A stretch of 64,000 nucleotides of DNA from Cadophora sp. MPI-SDFR-AT-0126. Its lineage: Eukaryota > Ascomycota > Leotiomycetes > Helotiales > Ploettnerulaceae. Below are positions 1-11,946 of this stretch, piece by piece. How positions within the stretch are numbered: position 1 is the stretch's first letter; each line of letters begins with the position of its first letter. A program made the position numbers and the translations under genes. The notes under the pieces are model-generated. The model was not told where the DNA came from. It made no database searches and saw only the letters and a program-made list of their open reading frames with translations. The stretch lies in contig JAGMVK010000005.1 in the NCBI GenBank assembly GCA_020747065.1, forward strand, positions 1,922,001 to 1,986,000, given 5' to 3'.

Positions 1-639
1 AGAATGCCTCCTTCACCTCAGCACAAGCTTCTAACATGTTGTCGTACGCTCTGATCACCTTCACCGTGGGCCGTTTCGTCGCAACCGCGCTCGCCACCGT
101 TTTCCAGGCGGATTTCCTCTTGATGGTATATGCAGCCATCGCCATTGCCATGAACGCTGTAATCTGCGCCGTCAAGGGTAATGGTTCTGTTGGTGTCTTG
201 ATCGCCATCTTCTTCTTCGAGGCTCCCATGTATCCCACTCTCTTCACACTCGGTACTGCCAACCTTGGACGCCACACCCGCCGTGGTGCTGGTATCTTGG
301 TTATGGGTGTTTCTGGAGGAGCAGGTCAGTCCATTTCCCCTAAACCTTTGTCCGCATCACCTGCTAACTGCTGATCTAGTTTTCCCACCTATCCAAGGAG
401 CCATCGCCGATGCAGTCAATACTCGCATCTCATACCTTGTACCATTGGTCGGCTTCGTCTATGTTCTTGGATATGTTATTGCTCACTGGCTCCGCACCGG
501 CAAGCACATCATGCGCGTCAAGAATGTTGTCGGAGCTTCCACTACCCCAGCTGTCGCTGGTTCCGGTGTCACTGAGATCTACTACAATGGAGAGAAAGAC
601 ACCAAGGTCGAGGAAGCTGAGCTGTCAAGATCTTCCTAG
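1..639 (+). CDS. MFS transporter, fucose-permease-like, C-terminal part
   Basis: Truncated at the window edge, so only the last part of a major facilitator superfamily sugar transporter is present. The frame is open from base 3. Exons read 3-324 and 380-639, with a GTCAGT...TAG intron at 325-379. Several hydrophobic segments are visible (around LLMVYAAIAIAMNAVICAV, then GVLIAIFFFEAPMYPTLFTL, then SYLVPLVGFVYVLGYVIA). The loop following the YPTLFTLG stretch and the GGAVFPPIQGAIAD segment are typical of the FucP/glucose-galactose permease group of fungi. The likely role is proton-coupled sugar import at the plasma membrane, though the substrate cannot be told from this part. The protein ends in a short acidic, hydrophilic tail, presumably cytoplasmic. 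Family-level call is fairly sure; start and full length are outside the window. Confidence 0.8.
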
Positions 640-1249
640 ACGGAGTGATTGCATTGGAGTAAATATTTTGAGATACCCAAGGGAAAGTGAGGGAGTTGGG
701 GATTTGTACATATTGGAGTGAGGGGTTGGTTTCATTTAGATTATGACTTGTCTATGATAGAGCCCTCAAGGGCATAGAGATATAGAAGCTATGAGATGCC
801 ATGAATAAAAATAGACAGATTTGAAACCTCACGGATCATTATTTTCCGATCCTTCGCTCTCACTCGCTTCGAGGGTTGATTATAAACAGCCCTTTTTAGG
901 CGAGCACTTTATCACATGACCATGTCAAGGGGACCAACTTTTGCACGCCAATTCTTTCTTATGCGTGGCGCTTTCTTGTTGTGAACTTTTTATCAGTTCG
1001 AAAGCACGATCACGTTAGAGAGCACACATTGATCTCAAGAAAGAAGAGAATGCTCAAAATGTCACGATGGAAGGTGAGTGAAGTCTGGATGTGAAGTTCG
1101 TCGACTTCGTCCACCATTAACGTGGATAAATCCAGAGATCGGCAATACCCTTCTCCCATGTCGATGGGGATAGCATTTGGTGCAAAGCTATCTTGATGTC
1201 AGATGTTTTCTTGGAAATTTGGATGTGAAGTGCTCACCACAGCACCTTC
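640..1249. other. Intergenic, convergent 3' ends
   Basis: Space between the 3' end of the MFS gene and the 3' end of the minus-strand gene that follows. It holds the presumed 3' UTR of the transporter. I see no coding frame or repeat. Confidence 0.5.
804..809 (+). terminator. Putative polyadenylation signal AATAAA
   Basis: AATAAA lies 165 bases after the stop of the MFS gene and fits a fungal 3' processing signal. Motif match only. Confidence 0.35.
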
Positions 1250-1902
1250 TTACTGCTCCTCAATCTTGACCTTCTCCTCCTCCTCGACCTCCTCCTTGAT
1301 CTCCTCCTTGATCTCCTCTTTACCCTTTGCCTCATCCTCTTCCTTGACCTCACGCTGGGCTGACTCGGGGTGCTCCCAGGACTCCGGGCAATTTCCGAAG
1401 CCATTGCCATGCAATGGATAGCCATTGTCCATCGCAACGGCGACGAATCGTCCACCCACGATCCCCTCTCTTCCTCGCCCATTCGACCAGGGGTCTACGA
1501 AGTTGGGGTCTCCGTAGACGCCCTTGAGCGGATCTCTTCGATGTTTATTGCCAGCGCCTATAGTGTGGCCCCGAAGCCACTCTCCAGTCTCCTTCTTGAC
1601 GTGCTGGGCCCAAAGAACCCACAGGTGCTCGTCCAACGTAATGCCCTCGCAGAGGGAGGCTGTGGTACATCCACTTCCCGTGAGCGAAGCACCTGCTTTG
1701 TCAATTGCGAGGTTGAGGCGGCCGGAGTCGGAGAAGGCGGAGGACACCTCGTGGATCTGGCCGGGATTTCTTTGGAAACTGATTGCGCCGGCATGGTACC
1801 ACCTATTGAAGATCGAATGTTAGTGTTTGCATCGTAGAAAATTGATCAGTTGTAGATATAGGAAACTTACTTCTCGATCTGGTCTCTCTTGGTGGGTGCC
1901 AT
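1250..1902 (-). CDS. Unrecognised protein with acidic Lys/Glu-repeat tail
   Basis: Two exons, 1902-1871 and 1802-1250, joined over a 68 nt GTAAGT...TAG intron, give 194 residues starting MAPTKRDQIEK. The start is chosen because the 32 nt first exon joins in frame to the long second exon (K-WYHAGAISFQ). No signal peptide or membrane segment is seen. The body has a Gly-rich, Trp-containing stretch (DEHLWVLWAQHVKKETGEW, then PWSNGRGREGIVGGRF). The last 35 residues are almost only Glu, Lys, Val and Ile, coded by an imperfect repeat of the KEEIKEE type (about 1252-1345). I do not recognise the family. The tail suggests a charged, flexible or coiled-coil end. A conserved-looking first exon/intron structure argues that it is a real gene. 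Confidence 0.6.
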
Positions 1903-2197
1903 CTTGCTCAGATTGTTTGGTTTGTTAGATTTTGAGATGATTGGATTTTTGTAAGATCGACTTTTGCTGTTTTGGGAGCGTGAAGTTCAGAGCTGGCAGG
2001 ACCCGTGAATACATATTCGAGGAAGGAGGTCGCTCGCTTAGCCAACAAGCGACTTCCTGTTTTGGTCTTTCCTCGAATTCAGGCGACTAACGAAGAGGCG
2101 TGCAAGTCCCAACATTTGTTCAGGCAAACAAATTGTTTCCAAGTGCATCGTTTATCCTCGGCCTATTGTATTTTATAAACAACAATTATCATTCAAT

Positions 2198-3018
2198 ATG
2201 CCAGGACTAGTAATCACAGACCAGTTCCAATTTAAAGACAAAGGAGAATCCAACCAAACTCTTGGACAAATCAAAACTGAACTGCCACTCGTGGAACCAC
2301 CTGATCCACTGTACGTGGGACGACTTCACTTACACAAGCATGCTAAAAATATGCTGTAGCTGGCTACCCATTGGCCACGTCGTAACCCTACTTGTCAACG
2401 AATTGGCCGAGATCCTCATCAAATACGACCCGCAGTTCAAATTGAAGATATCGCCAAATGCAAGTTGGGATATGTCTACTTGGGAAGTGATGCCATGGAC
2501 GGAGTTGGTGCCTCATATATCCTGGTCTCAAGCCACCGTTGACACATGCCCTCCGTGGTTCGACGAGGATTGTCGCTGGGCTGAGGACATGCCTCGCGAT
2601 GACAGGGTTTTGGACGAGATTCTGAGGGAGATTATAACACCGGCTGGCTGTACAGAAAGAGGCGATGAGGAGCAGGGAGGAGAACGTTTTCCAAGTGAAT
2701 TCTGGTACTCTGGGAATGATTGGTGTCAGAAAAATGTTGATATTTGGATACTAGAAAACGTTCGCCCAAGCAGTACAGTCACCTCAAGATAACCAGAATG
2801 ATCAACAAAGTCAGCGCAGTGAGGATACGCTAGATGGCCAGGACAGTGAAAATAATCAGGCTGTTTTTGATGATCAGGATAGTTCGGACAGCCAACAAAG
2901 TCATAATAGCCAGGACGGTCAAAATGGCCATGATGATCAGCACAGTAAGGCTTCTCATGACAATCAGGATGGTCAGGATGACAAGGAAACTTCTGATGTG
3001 CAATCGAATCAAGAATAG
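2198..3018 (+). CDS. Unrecognised protein with Gln/Asp/Asn/Ser-rich repeat tail
   Basis: The start ATG at 2198 opens MPGLVITDQFQF. A 49 nt intron (2311-2359, GTACGT, branch GCTAA, TAG) joins this to the frame carrying WLPIGHVVTLLVNELAEI and then the acidic WFDEDCRWAEDMPRDD segment. A second intron is needed before the tail, which is read in another frame from about 2771 to the TAG at 3016. The best junctions I can find are GTCAGA at 2725 or GTGAAT at 2695 with an acceptor at 2770/2773, but none is convincing. The roughly 80-residue tail is built almost only from Q, D, N, S and H with short repeats (DDQDSSDSQQSHNSQDGQN), typical of disordered or prion-like segments. Family unknown; the exact model is uncertain. 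Confidence 0.4.
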
Positions 3019-4169
3019 AAGGTCAAGGATATCTCTGATAACTTGGAGATGCCATAATCTGGGTCAAAATTGCTCCTTAGTCGTCCTTTTCGTGGTTTGA
3101 GAAGTTCGAAGTGTATTTTAGCGCAGCGACTGCGTTCCCAATACAAAAGCGGTATTGAATGGCAGATCCTGAGCAGCATATATCCAAAAATAGATGAAGT
3201 GATCCAATCACAATGATTCTCTGCGGATCCCAAAGCCTGGAGAGGTTGTTCTCGACTGCTATTGCTTCGAGCACAAGAGTCTGTTCCAGCTGCCAGCATC
3301 ATTTCCTCTCAAACCAATCTGAAAGCAAAGCTTATTTTATTTCATCCGCACAATAACGGATGGCGAAAGTTCTCTGTACAATGCAAATAAGTGATAGCAG
3401 TGGTGAGTAGAGTCTGAAATACTGGACTTTAACCACTGAGTTGAAGTCATGAGTAGGCACCTGAAGCTTTACCAGCAGTGCCAAGCCAGAATCGGCAATC
3501 CGCTTTTGCTGCTCACTTCTCGTAGAATGCTCACTCACATACTTAACAGATTGCATGATGCTGATGCAAAGTTTTCGTCAGTATAATTGGGATCTGGCGG
3601 CTGTTGAAAGAAAGATTTTGGAATCGACTTGCGAGACGAGTCTATTCGCAATCGAAGTGTCTTTCACCTCAACACCAGAGCCCCTAGACCAGCCATCCAG
3701 AACCCAACCTTCTCTGACGCGGATCTTGAACTACTTGGAGCTCCTTCTTCAAGAAGTTCTTCAAGAAGAGTACATGCATATCGCTGGGAATGATGCGCAT
3801 TTTGTGCTCACAGGACTGCTCATGCTTGTTGCGTTTTGTCGCATGGAGGTGGATGAGAAGGAGAGAGGAGCGATAGTGAGGCTATGAGCCAAAGAAATAG
3901 TCTGAAGTTGAATACCCCTACTGTGGCATTTCTGAGGGTGATAGAGAAAATCGCATTTTCAAACAAACCCTACTCGCCGATATCGACTAGGAACATCAAG
4001 AAAATTCCAAACGAACATCGACTAAACTACTTTCCTTTACCGCGCGCAAAGATTTCGTGGTACATTACGCTTCACTGTATACTCGAGGGTAAGTTCATTA
4101 TCTCAAAATCTTTGTGCTTCCCATGCGCTTTACTTAGACCTGGGCAGGACAGGAAAAATCTACCCCGCC
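3019..4169. other. Gene-poor stretch with weak ORFs only
   Basis: About 1.15 kb without a supported gene. The longest frames are a 110-codon plus-strand frame at 3555-3887 (ends CRMEVDEKERGAIVRL) and two minus-strand frames at 3009-3302 and 3332-3556. None shows a known domain, and I could not join them into a longer protein. The last part must hold the promoter and 5' UTR of LIA1; the GTAAGT at 4091 followed by TTAG near 4135 could be a 5' UTR intron. Confidence 0.4.
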
Positions 4170-5198
4170 ATGGCGCCCTCAGCAACATCTCCCCCTCCAA
4201 CCAGCGACCCCACCATCCTCGCCCTCCGCAAAACCCTCTGCTCAGAAACCGAACCTCTCGCACGTCGATTCCGAGCCCTCTTCTCTCTCAAGCATCTAGC
4301 AAGCCAGTCCTCCCTCCCAGCGATTCAAGCAATCGCCGCAGCTTTCGCCTCTCCTTCTGCTCTTCTCAAGCATGAGCTAGCTTACTGTCTGGGCCAGACC
4401 AAGGACCTGGCTGCAGTGCCGTATCTAAGAACTGTATTGGAGGATAAGGATGAGGATCCCATGTGTAGACATGAGGCTGCGGAGGCACTGGGCGCTATTG
4501 GTGATATGGGGAGTTTGGATTTACTGCGGGAATTGAGAGATAGACCTGAGGAACTTGTGGTTGTCAAGGAGACATGCGAGATTGCTGTTGCGAGAATTGA
4601 GTGGGAGAACAGCGAGGAGAGAAAAAGAGAAAAGTTGCAGAAGAGGTTTGTTCATTTCATGCCGTTGGATATTATAAGTCGGCTAATTCAGATGAGTGAT
4701 TTCGCATCCATCGATCCCGCGCCAACTTCAGAACAGACAGAGTCGATCGAGGATTTAGAAAAAACCCTGTTGGATACTACGAAGCCTCTATTCCTACGCT
4801 ACAGAGCCATGTTCGGTCTGCGAGATCTTGCTTCACCACCAGACCTTCCCACTGCCGTCCCAGCTGTCCTTGCCCTCGCCAAGGGATTCGCAGATCCATC
4901 TGCTCTCTTCAGACACGAGATTGCCTTTGTCTTTGGACAACTGTCACATCCAGCTTCCATTCCGGCACTGACTGCTGCTCTTGGTGATTTACAGGAGGAG
5001 AGTATGGTCAGACATGAGGCTGCTGAGGCTCTGGGTAGTTTGGGCGAGGAGGATGGTGTCGAGGAGACTTTGAAGCGGTTCTTGAACGACAAGGAGCACG
5101 TTGTTCGGGAAAGTGTGATTGTGGCTCTGGATATGGCGGAGTTTGAGAAGGCTGGGGAGGTCGAATATGCATTGATTCCAGAGACCGCGAATGCGTAG
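4170..5198 (+). CDS. LIA1: Deoxyhypusine hydroxylase
   Basis: Completes hypusine formation on translation factor eIF5A by hydroxylating deoxyhypusine; a cytosolic di-iron HEAT-repeat enzyme. Four His-Glu metal-ligand motifs are visible, two in each half: KHELAYCLG (about residue 68), RHEAAEALG (about 101), then RHEIAFVFGQL and a second RHEAAEALG in the C-terminal half. This is the family's internal duplication. The frame is open throughout, but 4646-4696 (GTTTGT...GCTAATT...GAG, 51 nt) looks like a frame-preserving intron. Removing it turns the odd linker into KSDFASIDPAP, the usual family sequence, and gives 325 residues, the usual length. Start ATG 4170 is the first in frame. The gene ends 160 bp before the convergent RPA12. 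Confidence 0.93.
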   Translation: MAPSATSPPPTSDPTILALRKTLCSETEPLARRFRALFSLKHLASQSSLPAIQAIAAAFASPSALLKHELAYCLGQTKDLAAVPYLRTVLEDKDEDPMCRHEAAEALGAIGDMGSLDLLRELRDRPEELVVVKETCEIAVARIEWENSEERKREKLQKRFVHFMPLDIISRLIQMSDFASIDPAPTSEQTESIEDLEKTLLDTTKPLFLRYRAMFGLRDLASPPDLPTAVPAVLALAKGFADPSALFRHEIAFVFGQLSHPASIPALTAALGDLQEESMVRHEAAEALGSLGEEDGVEETLKRFLNDKEHVVRESVIVALDMAEFEKAGEVEYALIPETANA

Positions 5199-5312
5199 AT
5201 AGTTAGTTCCCTTGACTCTTCGTGGACTGCTAGGCACCAAAGTGCTTGGGCCTTGTATAGCAACTCAAATCTTCCATGGCAATGTCCATTTGTGTGCTGC
5301 TTTTTGCAAAGC

Positions 5313-5318
5313 AATAAA
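5313..5318 (+). terminator. Putative polyadenylation signal AATAAA
   Basis: AATAAA 115 bases downstream of the LIA1 stop and only 40 bases before the RPA12 stop on the other strand, so the two transcripts probably overlap at their 3' ends. Confidence 0.4.
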
Positions 5319-5357
5319 TTCAGCAACCGGTTTGAGTCTATAATCTCGTGCGCTTCT

Positions 5358-5821
5358 TCAATTGTTTGTGTTCCATCTAGTCGACGTTAGCATGTACTGG
5401 CCATTTTATGCTCTCAGAACTTACTTGTGTCCACAGTCGCAAGTATAGAAGATAGTACTACCTTCATCTGCGCTTCTCAACTGAACGGCCGTATATCTAA
5501 CCTCCTGCCTTCCACACTCTGGACATGTTTGCGCAATCACAGCCTCGCTCTGCATCTCTGAGAGATCTACCTGCTGAATGGCTGATCGTTTTTGACGCAG
5601 GAGGGACGGGAAGGAAGCGGGTTTTGTTTGTGTTGTAATCGTTTTCGATGCCGTATCTGTAACAGTGTGAGATATCCTGGCTGTAGAGGGAGAAAACTGC
5701 GCAAACCTTTGTTCTCTGCGCCACAGCACTCGCAAACGAGGATTGTATCCTTGTTGCCAGTCGAACTGTCGAGTAAATTGCCACAGTCTGTGCAGAAAAC
5801 GAGAGATCCAATCGCAGACAT
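5358..5821 (-). CDS. RPA12: DNA-directed RNA polymerase I subunit A12.2
   Basis: Small zinc-ribbon subunit of RNA polymerase I, acting in the nucleolus in transcript cleavage and termination of rRNA synthesis. Three exons: 5821-5707, 5656-5425 and 5376-5358, with introns of 50 and 48 nt, give 121 residues, a normal length. The N-terminal zinc ribbon has FCTDCGNLLD and CECCG (four cysteines). The C-terminal TFIIS-like ribbon has CPECGRQEVRY, the DE dipeptide in RSADEGST, and CDCGHKWNTNN. The last 19 nt exon supplies only WNTNN and the stop, and it restores the family's usual C-terminus. Divergent from SCC2 across 300 bp. Confidence 0.95.
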
Positions 5822-6121
5822 CTTGAATTGATAGTGAAGAAGTTGTTTCTTTGCTGGTCTGATCAAGAAAATTAACTTCTCGAGGCCTTGCTTAGTCATC
5901 TACTACATCCCTGGTCGCTCATGGCAAGGCTGCGCTTTCCAGAACTTGCAAACGGAATCGATGCGACGAGCATAACATCTCGAGACAACTGCGCGCATTC
6001 TACTAATTGCCGCAGTGCTCGGTCTTGCAATATGCTATTCAAGGCGACCAACTCTTGATACCTCTCGATAAATTGCGCCTGAGTATCTTTCTCCGCGCAT
6101 CACCCTCCTTCAACATTCAAC
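5822..6121. promoter_or_regulatory. Shared divergent promoter of RPA12 and SCC2
   Basis: The start codons of RPA12 (minus) and SCC2 (plus) are 300 bp apart, so this spacer must hold both promoters and 5' UTRs. No TATA box is evident, as is common for housekeeping genes. Inferred from layout only. Confidence 0.5.
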
Positions 6122-9100
6122 ATGGACCCAAACGGCTATGCCATCAAGCATGGCGCTGTCAATGGATCGAATGGCGCATCATCGATGAATGGTTCTAGGA
6201 GAAGACAGGCCAGGGTTCTCACTGTCGATGAAGCGTTGCCATATTCACCGTTCTCCTCTGTCGTCCCGTTCAACTCAGGTACCAACACTAACTCCTCCAA
6301 CGTCAACAACCACTAACACAATCACTTTCTCAAGATATAATACCACCCCCTTCAATAGGTCTTCGATCATCAACCTCATTATTCTCAACTCCCGCCGAAC
6401 GTGAGGAAGGGCGACAGCTTCTGGAAGCTCTCAATCGCGATGCGCAGGATCCTCATAACACATCCGAAAGATTACAGAAATCGTTGAACGATCTGAAAGA
6501 GCTTCTCAAGCCAGGCAACATCGCGCAATAGTGAGATCTATTTGAATTGCCCGCCTGAATTTGGCTGACATATTTCAGTTCATTTAAGACTTCCCCAAAC
6601 ATAACCTCTGAGCATATCTCGAATACACAGCCTAACATGTCGCTCTCTCCATTCGCACAGATGGTTTATGACAGAACGTCAGTCGAATACAGATACCCCT
6701 CTCCGGAGAGACCCAGTCCACCCATCATGACAAGCAGACCTCCACAGAAGCAGAAGGGAACTCCGAAGCTGAAGTCACAGCCAAAACCACAGCACCCACC
6801 ACAACACACTCAACGGGCAGTCTCCAATGAAAAAGCCTACGAAGAGAATTCAACCATCACAGTTGAAGCGCCTACTGCTAGGGAATCTCCGAAGTCAAAT
6901 GGATATGTCAATGTCCCTGCAAAGCTCGAACCAGCGACCCCAACTAAACCGGGCTCAAGCTTCGCTGTGGTAATCCCAGGACTACCAAAGGATTTCAGTC
7001 GTACCGAGTACACCCCATCTCAAAGTGAGAAAAAATCTAAAGCTGTGTCGCAAAATTCAAAAGCGGACCAGCCGCAAGTTGTAGTTCAACCTAATACACC
7101 ATCGCAACAGCAGAGCCGCACCCCGCTACAGTTGACACCTAAGGTTACTCCACAGCACGGATCACAGCTTACACCATCGAGTTCGAATCCAGGATTAGCT
7201 GTGGTGATTCCGAATCTCCCATCGACTTTCCGACCCGAGGATTACGAAGTTCTACCTTCTTCTCCCGATACGCCTCAGAATTTATCTAGGAAGCGACGCC
7301 GGTCAGAGGTTGACGACGAAGATGACCTCTCTAGAAGCGTTGATCAACGACAGAAGAATGATGCAGCATTCAGAAATCTTCGAGAATATGTCCAAGAGAT
7401 TTTCGAAGCGGAGGACCAAGTTCAACCGGACAATCGCCCCTCGAGTGCCATCTTGACATCGTCCGGCGAAGGTGTCACCTTGAGCCTTGCCGCTCAGGCG
7501 AAGGTGGAAATTCTTCTACAGCGAGTCATTGATGCCAGCAGATTCTCTCACATCCCCCTAGATGATTTGCTGAGAATCCAAAAGCTCTGTGAAGGCGCAC
7601 TGAAAGATGCAGAGACGGTCGATGTCAAAGTTGACGACAGTATGGGAGAGTCTGAGGTCGAAGCATGGCTTCAGCAAATCTCTACCGCAGAGCTTGGAAT
7701 CAAAGCAGCTCGGATTTCCTTGAAGTTGATGTCGGGTGGTCGTGAGGAGAAGCAACTTTATTCGGAAGACGTCATTCAGGCTGCATTGAATGCATTCAAA
7801 AATGCTACAGAGACATGCTTGATCCCAGTCGTGGAAATGCGCAATTCTGGTCCTGCGGCAGCAGTATTTAAGCTGCTTTCTGCCCAGAAGTCGCACATCG
7901 GCAACCTGTTGTCACATTGCCGAAGACTGTTTTCCCTTATTGCTAGTTTAGTATCCGCCATCGAACTCTCGGAGACCGTGATCAATACTCTCGAATTTAC
8001 AGCGTCGCGTTTGATCTTTGTGGAGAACGCTCCAAACGAGCGTGATTCGATTGTCAAGATTTCGAAATTTGACAGTTTGCGAGTCGCCGCCATGGATGTA
8101 CTCGCACAGATCTTCTTATGCAATCCGGTTCAGCGTCAAGGCATTTTCGACGAGATCCTGACATCTCTAGAAAAGCTGCCAGTGACAAAACAGAGCGCGC
8201 GTCAATTCAAACTTACTGAAGGAGGTAGCATACAGCTTGTTTCTGCGTTAATTATGAGACTTATCCAGACAAGTGCAAGCAAGGTCGATGATGCGAAATC
8301 GGATCGACGAAACAAGGCTTTGGAAGCCCTGAACGGCGATGACGGTACCGAGGAATCACAAAAGCCTAGTACCGTAAAGTACACCATTAATACGGAGCAC
8401 AAGGCAGAAAAGCAACCCGTGACTGCGATTCAAGAACTCGCAGATGATGTTGGCCAACTGCTTGATACGGCAAAGGCGAATGCAACTTACGTCGTTGCTT
8501 TCATAGTCAACAGAGCCATGAAATCAACCAAGAGTGGAGATGCTCCCTACCGCAACTTACTCGACCTTTTCGTGGAGGATTTCATCACATGTTTGAACTC
8601 CACGGATTGGCCTGCAGCAGAACTCATGCTTCGATTGTTCTTATTCAAGATGGTTCAGTTAGCAGAGGGAGACAAGACTCCAACCCCCGCCAAGAACATG
8701 GCCCTTGATCTTCTAGGCTTGATGGGCGCGGCCATTTCTGAGCTGAATTCCCACGTCAGGAAGACCGCTAACTCACTCGAGAATGGAGAGACGGATCTTG
8801 GAAGACACTTAGCGAAATTGGCTGAAGCTTTACTTGAAAAGAAGGCTTCTGGTGCAGAACTTGTATCTTGGGGCGCAGGCCCATACCGTGCGTGCTTGGA
8901 ATCTTTAGAACATCGTTGTCCCGTCAAAGATAATAATCCCCTGCTTCGAAGTGCAATCGGATTTTTCATGGCAGAGTGGGCGTCCAAAATCTGCACCACG
9001 TTTGATACAATTAGCGACGACGATTACAACCACGAGCAAATCGATCAAGAGTATGGGCGTTTGGCGTACAGACTTCGGATGATGATTTCGGACACCAGAT

Positions 9101-11946
9101 GGCTATCAACAGAATACAGTTTCGAAGTAGTCAGTCCACCTCATGCCCGCCTTGCATACTCACTCACCCTGCTGAACTCACAATTCTGCGCGTCCTTCAG
9201 CCGGGTTCTATCAATTCTCCTGGGTTCAATGACCAGCGAGCAAGCGACTGTACGCAGTAAGAGTTTGAAGAGCGTCAACCAAGTCCTGGATACCGACCCT
9301 ACCATTATCGATAGAGAACCAGCCGTGAAGCATCTCATCCTAAGATGTGCAAATGATACCTCAGTTCAAGTTCGCGATTCCGCACTGGGTCTCATTGGCA
9401 AGTGTATCAACATTCGGCCAGCGCTTGAGGAGGAAATGATCACGAGTATCCTTCATCGAGTCAACGATAGCGGGGTAGGGGTCCGCAAGCGTGCTATGAG
9501 ACTCTCTAAAGACATCTATCTCAGAAACAACAAGCGCGAGGTTCGAAGTCTCATTGCGGATGCTCTTCTTCACCGAGTTCAGGATTTAGATGAAGGTGTC
9601 CAGGATCTTGCCCGCCAGATGGTCGAAGAAGTGTGGATGTCACCCTTCTACCAATCGACCACATCGCAAAATACATCAGCACATTACAAGCTAGCCATGT
9701 CTGATCATGTTGCACTCATGGTCAAGACCGTCCAACGAGGAAGCGGTGTAGCAGCCGTCTTGGACAAAGTCCTCCAGAATATGCTGTCGCCCGATGCTAA
9801 GCTTTCAGCAGCTAACTTTCGTGTCTGCAAAGCATTGGTTGCTACTATGTTTGAGACGATAATCGATAACTCTGCCAGTGAGGGCAACGATGCACCTTCT
9901 GCTCGAGACGCCCTGCAGATCTTGACAATTTTTGCCAAGTCCAACGCTGACCTCTTCACTGCGGAGCAGGTCCAATTGTTGCAGCCTTATGTTGCGAATG
10001 TTGGAGGCAATGATGATCTCCAGATTTATCGATCCGTCATAGTTATATTTCGCCACGTTCTTCCACATCTATCTAAGGCTCACAACAACTTCCTCGCAGC
10101 TATCAGAAAGGAACTTCTTCCAGCTGTAGCTCGTGTAGGCAAATCAATCCTGGACGACGTCATTGCTTGTCTATGGATCATCTCTGTAGTTCTTGGCGAC
10201 TATCGACAACTTACTGCATTGGTAATATCTAGTCTGCACGGCATATCAAAAATGAAGAATATCCAATTGGCCGATGATCAGATTCGAAAGCTCACTAAGC
10301 TATTACCGATCACAGGCATGTGCGGCAAGCATTGTGATTTTGATCCTCAGGCTGCAGACTTTCGAAACAAGTTTCCTTCTTGGAAGGATGACTCCGTCTC
10401 TAAGTTGATGGCAGACACATTTGCTCCCTTTGCGTCTCCATCTCAACCTATGGAAGTTAGAAAGGCAGCACTTGATGCAATCGGCATGGTCTGCCAGTCT
10501 TGGCCTAAGAACTTTTCTTCAGCTAATATCTACACCTCGTTTCTGACAGTCTTTGATGAGGAAGAAGCAGCTCTCGAAGCAATTGTCCTTAAATCGTTCA
10601 AGGACTTTCTACTTCTCGAGGAGAAGCGTTCCGAGGCAGGCAAAGATGGCGTGCCTGGGGCTGGAGCCGACTCAACAGCAAAGTTGGGAGTTATGGGAGG
10701 TGGCCAGGGTGATGGTATCGCGATTGGAATTGCGCAACGATTCTTACCGTACATTGTTCGCATCGCCCTATCCCGCCAGGACGATCAAGGACTTCTTGCT
10801 GCTGAAGTGGTTGCCAGCATCGCTCGACAAGGACTGGTCCATCCAAAGGAGACTGGTTCGTGTTTGATTGCACTGGAAACTTCGCAAAACCAGAAGATTG
10901 CAGAGATCGCAGTCAAGGAACATCGTGCTCTACATGAGAAGCACGAGACTATTCTGGAGAAAGAATACATGCGAGCTGTCCACCTTGCATACGTGTACCA
11001 ACGCGACATCGTCCACAACACCCACGGTGCCACTCTCGGTCCTTATACTTCGAAGCTCGCCTTGATGATGGACGTTCTCAAGATCAGCAAAGTTAAGAAC
11101 CGAAAGAGATTTTACGAAAATCTCTGCGCTCGTATTGAGTTCGATCCAGCGAAGATGGATATTGTGAAGGAATTGCCCCATCATCTCGAGTTTTCCCAGT
11201 TTATCATCGAGAACCTCGCTTTCTTTGAATACCAGACAGTCGATGAGCTTTTATCCACCATCACAGCTATGGAAAAGGTCGTCGCAGCCCTCGGCACTGG
11301 CATCGCACATTCTATCGAGACCGAGATCTTCCATGTCAGCCTTGATCAGCCTTCACAAATGGACGGGAATGGACAATCCCAACCTATTCAACCATCAGTG
11401 GATCAGTTGCGACTGCAGCAATTGACTGCGTCATCGATGATGCTGTCAAGCCTTTGGGAAGCCCGTAGCTATCTCAGACGTCAGTATGGTCTCAAGGTAA
11501 ATGTGCGCGATGGCAAGAACAAAGCGGCCTTGAAGGACTTGAATCGGGCGCCAGTCAGAGCACAAGGTGTCAACGGCGATAAGTTTTGGGAGCTCTCTGA
11601 GTCCACCATGTCTGCTCTCGAATCCGAAGAGAGCATGATGAACCAGTGCCGCGCATTTGTTGAGTTGTTGAATGTCGATCAAGAGTTCAAGGTTGCCGCT
11701 GAGGATGATGAAGAGGCCGATCAGGCTAGGGCCAGCACTCCAAGCGAGGACGAAGGTGCTTCTGGAACCCCAGTCCCTCCAGGCAGTGGGAGAGGCAGAA
11801 AGCGAAAGGGTTCCGTCAGCACCCCCGGCAATCGCAAGAAGAGAGCACGGTCTTCCTCTGTGCCTAGAGGACGTGCCAGACCCAAAGGATCGGGCAAGAA
11901 GCGAAGCGTCGAGAGAAGTGAGGACGAAGGAGATGCTCGGAGTTGA
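6122..11946 (+). CDS. SCC2: Cohesin loading factor Scc2/Mis4/NIPBL
   Basis: Large HEAT-repeat subunit of the cohesin loader, which loads cohesin on chromatin together with Scc4/Mau2. Exons 6122-6278, 6335-6530 and 6579-11946 (introns of 56 and 48 nt) give 1906 residues, the expected size. The first two small exons are supported by in-frame joins (FNSG-DIIPPPS and AQY-SFKTSPN). The N-terminal ~300 residues are Pro/Gln/Ser-rich and disordered, the likely Scc4-binding part. The middle has HEAT helices such as VQVRDSALGLIGKCINIRP, followed by the conserved C-terminal Nipped-B region around RRQYGLKVNVRDGKNKA. The tail is very basic (RGRKRKGS, NRKKRARSS, GSGKKR), suggesting DNA or nuclear-import contacts. 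Family call is firm. Confidence 0.93.

Noticed and set aside
1255..1340. Repeats of CTCCTCCTTGATCTC as a possible separate repeat element
   Set aside because: Explained as the coding sequence for the Lys/Glu-rich tail of the minus-strand gene.
3555..3887. 110-codon plus-strand frame
   Set aside because: Plausible amino acid composition but no homology recognised and no partner exons; left as unsupported.
7558..11184. Many 60-115 codon minus-strand frames opposite SCC2
   Set aside because: Shadows of a strongly coding plus strand; none has homology or splice signals.
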